Assembly (NCBI GenBank): GCA_018401455.1
Contig: JAGYKU010000022.1
Span: forward strand, 1-44,194
Reading direction: 5' to 3'
From: Flavobacteriales bacterium
Lineage (GTDB): Bacteria; Bacteroidota; Bacteroidia; Flavobacteriales_D; Parvicellaceae
DNA: 44,194 nucleotides
Shown here one piece after another: positions 41,937 to 44,194 of the stretch (within the stretch, counting starts at the first letter, position 1; each line of letters begins with the position of its first letter). The notes beneath the pieces were generated by a model that made no database searches, had not been told where the DNA came from, and worked only from the letters and a program-made list of their open reading frames with translations. Both the position numbers and the translations under genes were made by a program.

Positions 41937-42926
41937 ATGAAAAATTTTAAAGTATTTACAGTTGCAGCTTTACTTGGTGCATCTGCTATGACGTTCACTT
42001 CTTGTGGAGATAAATCTGATTCTAAAGATGGTGACAAAAAAGAAGAAAATAAAGATGGAGAAAACAATGAAGGAAATACTTCAAGTGCTGATTTATCTAC
42101 CGGAAATGGAAATGTAATTCAAATGGTCGAAGCATTAGAATCTGGTGCTGTTGCTATGGATAAAGCAACTGAAAACGACATTAAGACTTATTTTGACATT
42201 ACTAGTTCTGCTACTAATGACTATATTTCATCTAAAAGCACTTTTACTGGTTTTTATCTAAACAAGTCTTTTACAATGTTTAAAGGTGTTTTATACCAAG
42301 TTTCATACAGTAGTTTTTATGATAAAGGTAAAGAAGATTTGGCAAAAACAGATAATGATGAATTAACAAAGTATTTTACTGATAAATTTGGTAAATCAAC
42401 AGGATATTCTGAAAAAAGTATGCAATGGGAAACTGAAAACTATACCATATCTTACAGTATTTTTGACGATGGATATACTATCGGTTTTGTTTCTGCTAAA
42501 GTAGATAAAGCTGCTATTGAAAAAGAAGAAAATAAAGTAGCTGGGGCTAGTTTAGATCAAGTTCAAAAACTAATTCCAGCAGTTGTTAATGGAACTATCA
42601 AGTTGAACACTACTACTCCTGGAGAAATTGCTACACTTATGGGAATGGAAGCAGATGATTACTATATGAGTGATAAAGTACAATACGAAACTCATTATTT
42701 AAATAGAAACATCTCAATTTCAAATAAAAAAGTATCTAGCATCAAATTCAGTACTTTCCAAGATTCTAATGAATGTACAGATTTAAATGATGTTTCTGCT
42801 TATTTAGAAACTACTTTAGGTTCAAAATTCACATCTGAAGGAAACACTAAAAAATGGGCTAACAAAGGTTATACAGTATCGATTACTACTTATTCTGGAA
42901 GTGGATATGACTTGAATGTAGAGTAA
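41937..42926 (+). CDS. Lipoprotein with two internal repeats (paralogue 1 of 3)
   Basis: 329 residues. Lipoprotein signal MKNFKVFTVAALLGASAMTF, then TSC with Cys at 23, followed by a charged linker (Asp/Lys/Glu-rich, about 24-55). Two similar halves follow: about 58-185 (VIQMVEALESGAVAMDKATE ... WETENYTISYSIFDDGYTIGF) and about 208-329 (VQKLIPAVVNGTIKLNTTTP ... WANKGYTVSITTYSGSGYDL). Each ends with a W, then a NYTISYxxxDxGY-like strand. Unknown function; the repeat could form a BLIP/TBP-like fold (speculative). A strong terminator follows. Confidence 0.75.
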   Translation: MKNFKVFTVAALLGASAMTFTSCGDKSDSKDGDKKEENKDGENNEGNTSSADLSTGNGNVIQMVEALESGAVAMDKATENDIKTYFDITSSATNDYISSKSTFTGFYLNKSFTMFKGVLYQVSYSSFYDKGKEDLAKTDNDELTKYFTDKFGKSTGYSEKSMQWETENYTISYSIFDDGYTIGFVSAKVDKAAIEKEENKVAGASLDQVQKLIPAVVNGTIKLNTTTPGEIATLMGMEADDYYMSDKVQYETHYLNRNISISNKKVSSIKFSTFQDSNECTDLNDVSAYLETTLGSKFTSEGNTKKWANKGYTVSITTYSGSGYDLNVE

Positions 42927-42948
42927 TTTTTGATAATTAACTTAATAC

Positions 42949-42985
42949 AAAAGCCCTACATTATTTTTAATGTAGGGCTTTTTGT
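42949..42985 (+). terminator. Rho-independent terminator after lipoprotein 1
   Basis: 15-bp perfect stem AAAAGCCCTACATTA / TAATGTAGGGCTTTT (42949-42963, 42968-42982) with a TTTT loop and T-rich tail. It separates the first paralogue from the second, which has its own -7-like TATCTTCG at 43000-43007. Confidence 0.92.
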
Positions 42986-43029
42986 TTCTATATTTATAAT
43001 ATCTTCGCAAACAATAAATTAATAATACA

Positions 43030-44001
43030 ATGAAAGCCTTTTACACATTAAAATCATTCTTGCTAATACTTGTTATTTCCTTTACATTTATAGGGTGTTC
43101 AGATAGTAATTCTGAAAAAGAAGATAATAAGGAAACTGAAGTTATCAAATTAAATTCTGGAACTGATTATGCTGTTCAACTTGTAAAAACGATAAAAAAC
43201 GATAAGTTAATAATGGATAAAACTACAGCAAATGAAGTTAACGCTATTTTCGGAATCGAAATTCATAAATACCAAATGGACAGCACTGTAAATTTCGATG
43301 GGTATAGACTTGAAAGAAAATTCAACATATACGAAAATAAAGTTTCAAGCATTACTTTCAGTACATTTTCTAACAATTATGAAGAAGAAAATCAAGAAGT
43401 AACAAAAGATATGAAAATGGTTACGCAAGAATTAATAAATATTCTTGGAGAACCTAAGGAGAAATCAGAATTGAATACATTGTGGGTGATTAATAATACT
43501 AGTATTTCATTAGTAACTTTTGAGAGCGGATTTGATTTAAATATAGATAAATATTTGAAACCTGATGAACCAGAAATTGACGAATATGGTGTTTCTTGCG
43601 TTGGAGATTTTTACAACCTTAAAAAAGATTTAAGCGAATTATTTTTGGATAATGTTACATCTGAAAAAATTCAGATAGGAAAAACCACAAAATCAGAAAT
43701 AATAAATATGTTTGGAAGTACAAATTATACAAAAGATTATGAAGGATTAAATTTAAAAGGAATTTTTTATTTTGATAATGACCTATTAAACAATATTACA
43801 CTTGATTATAAATACACTTGTGAAGGTGCTCTTTCCCTTTTATCACAAGATATTATTGAAATTGAACAAGAAATTACTTATGCTTTAAATGTTGATCCAA
43901 ACTCAAAAGTTCAGTCTAATTACAAAGAATGGAAAATTAAAAATCTCTCCATTACGCTCACTAATTTTTCTGATGGATATAGTGTTTATATTCTTCAATA
44001 A
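43030..44001 (+). CDS. Lipoprotein with two internal repeats (paralogue 2 of 3)
   Basis: 323 residues. Signal MKAFYTLKSFLLILVISFTF, then IGC with Cys 23; short charged linker. The two repeats are about 45-180 (AVQLVKTIKNDKLIMDKTTA ... WVINNTSISLVTFESGFDLN) and about 205-323 (KIQIGKTTKSEIINMFGSTN ... WKIKNLSITLTNFSDGYSVY). They share the order 'KTTxxEIxxxFG', a central strand, and a terminal W-N-SISL-x-F-x-x-G-Y strand with paralogue 1. Function unknown. Confidence 0.75.
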   Translation: MKAFYTLKSFLLILVISFTFIGCSDSNSEKEDNKETEVIKLNSGTDYAVQLVKTIKNDKLIMDKTTANEVNAIFGIEIHKYQMDSTVNFDGYRLERKFNIYENKVSSITFSTFSNNYEEENQEVTKDMKMVTQELINILGEPKEKSELNTLWVINNTSISLVTFESGFDLNIDKYLKPDEPEIDEYGVSCVGDFYNLKKDLSELFLDNVTSEKIQIGKTTKSEIINMFGSTNYTKDYEGLNLKGIFYFDNDLLNNITLDYKYTCEGALSLLSQDIIEIEQEITYALNVDPNSKVQSNYKEWKIKNLSITLTNFSDGYSVYILQ

Positions 44002-44046
44002 AAAAATAATTTATACTTTTACAGTCTAAACAATAAAAAAAATAAA

Positions 44047-44194
44047 ATGAAAAAATTTAAAATCTTTACAATTGCAATGCTTTTGGTTGCTGCATCTACT
44101 ACATTTACTTCTTGTGGAGGAGGTGATGACAAAAAGGATGATGACAAAAAAGAAGAAGAGAAAAAAGCAGACGACTCTACAGAAGCTGATAATG
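44047..44194 (+). CDS. Lipoprotein (paralogue 3 of 3), cut by the window end
   Basis: The first 49 residues are visible: signal MKKFKIFTIAMLLVAASTTF, then TSCGGGDD with the lipid-anchor Cys, followed by an Asp/Lys/Glu linker like paralogue 1. The FTSCG junction and linker composition match paralogue 1 closely. The repeat domains lie beyond the window. Confidence 0.7.
   Translation, partial: MKKFKIFTIAMLLVAASTTFTSCGGGDDKKDDDKKEEEKKADDSTEADN

Overview
The window is AT-rich chromosomal DNA from a member of the Bacteroidota, most likely Flavobacteriales. The evidence is the gene content (split methionine synthase, CarboxypepD-reg-like TonB-dependent receptor, DUF5684, GxxExxY, short tail-less SSB), the lack of Shine-Dalgarno sequences, and recurrent TAnnTTTG -7 promoter boxes. 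Three parS-like palindromes around mnmG suggest that the 32-35 kb part lies in the origin-proximal half of the chromosome.

Layout. 0.2-4.9 kb: rarA, a MORN-type lipoprotein, a DUF5684 membrane protein, then a decayed stretch (frameshifted fatty-acid hydroxylase, an outer-membrane beta-barrel pseudogene, a lipoprotein pseudogene, and a Lys/Glu-rich exported protein with a frameshift in its signal peptide). 5.1-8.8 kb: a tightly coupled minus-strand operon marR - nitroreductase - metallophosphoesterase - MATE exporter, with an 18-bp palindromic operator over the marR promoter. 9-15 kb: asd, sodA, a TM2 protein, two DUF3299-like exported proteins, clpP and uvrC. 15.2-21.6 kb: accessory DNA. It holds a four-gene unit (Crp/Fnr regulator, DJ-1/PfpI lipoprotein, Cys-type arylsulfatase, exported formylglycine-generating enzyme) and a single-gene unit (MORN/TonB-C protein). 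Each unit is bounded by imperfect palindromes with shared ends, looking like an integron-type cassette array, and an IS3-family element is inserted just past the last palindrome. 21.6-27.2 kb: an exported thioredoxin-fold protein with DPP IV, and a VWA + AAA+ (MoxR-like) pair.

27.4-30.9 kb is the most unusual part. A GxxExxY (PD-(D/E)XK-like) gene sits exactly between the two arms of a palindromic element. Two gene-less copies of the same palindrome lie within 0.7 kb, at 27425-27511 and 28101-28177. A tandem duplication of about 1.03 kb (ssb plus a lipoprotein gene) has its breakpoint inside one of those palindromes; the second ssb has decayed and one lipoprotein copy is truncated.

30.9-37 kb: homocysteine methyltransferase half of MetH, ybeY, mnmG flanked by parS-like sites, a SAM methyltransferase, about 0.8 kb of degenerate ~101-bp repeats, and gpsA. 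37.3-44.2 kb: a frameshifted AAA/DUF4143 ATPase, an exported protein of unknown function, a TonB-dependent receptor with a disrupted C-terminus, and three tandem paralogous lipoproteins, the last cut by the window end.

Many single-base indels fall in short homopolymers (3282, 4686-4690, 29733-29738, 38029-38032, 41831, 41853-41857), while long housekeeping genes are intact. Genuine decay in accessory genes and residual sequencing error cannot be separated from sequence alone.
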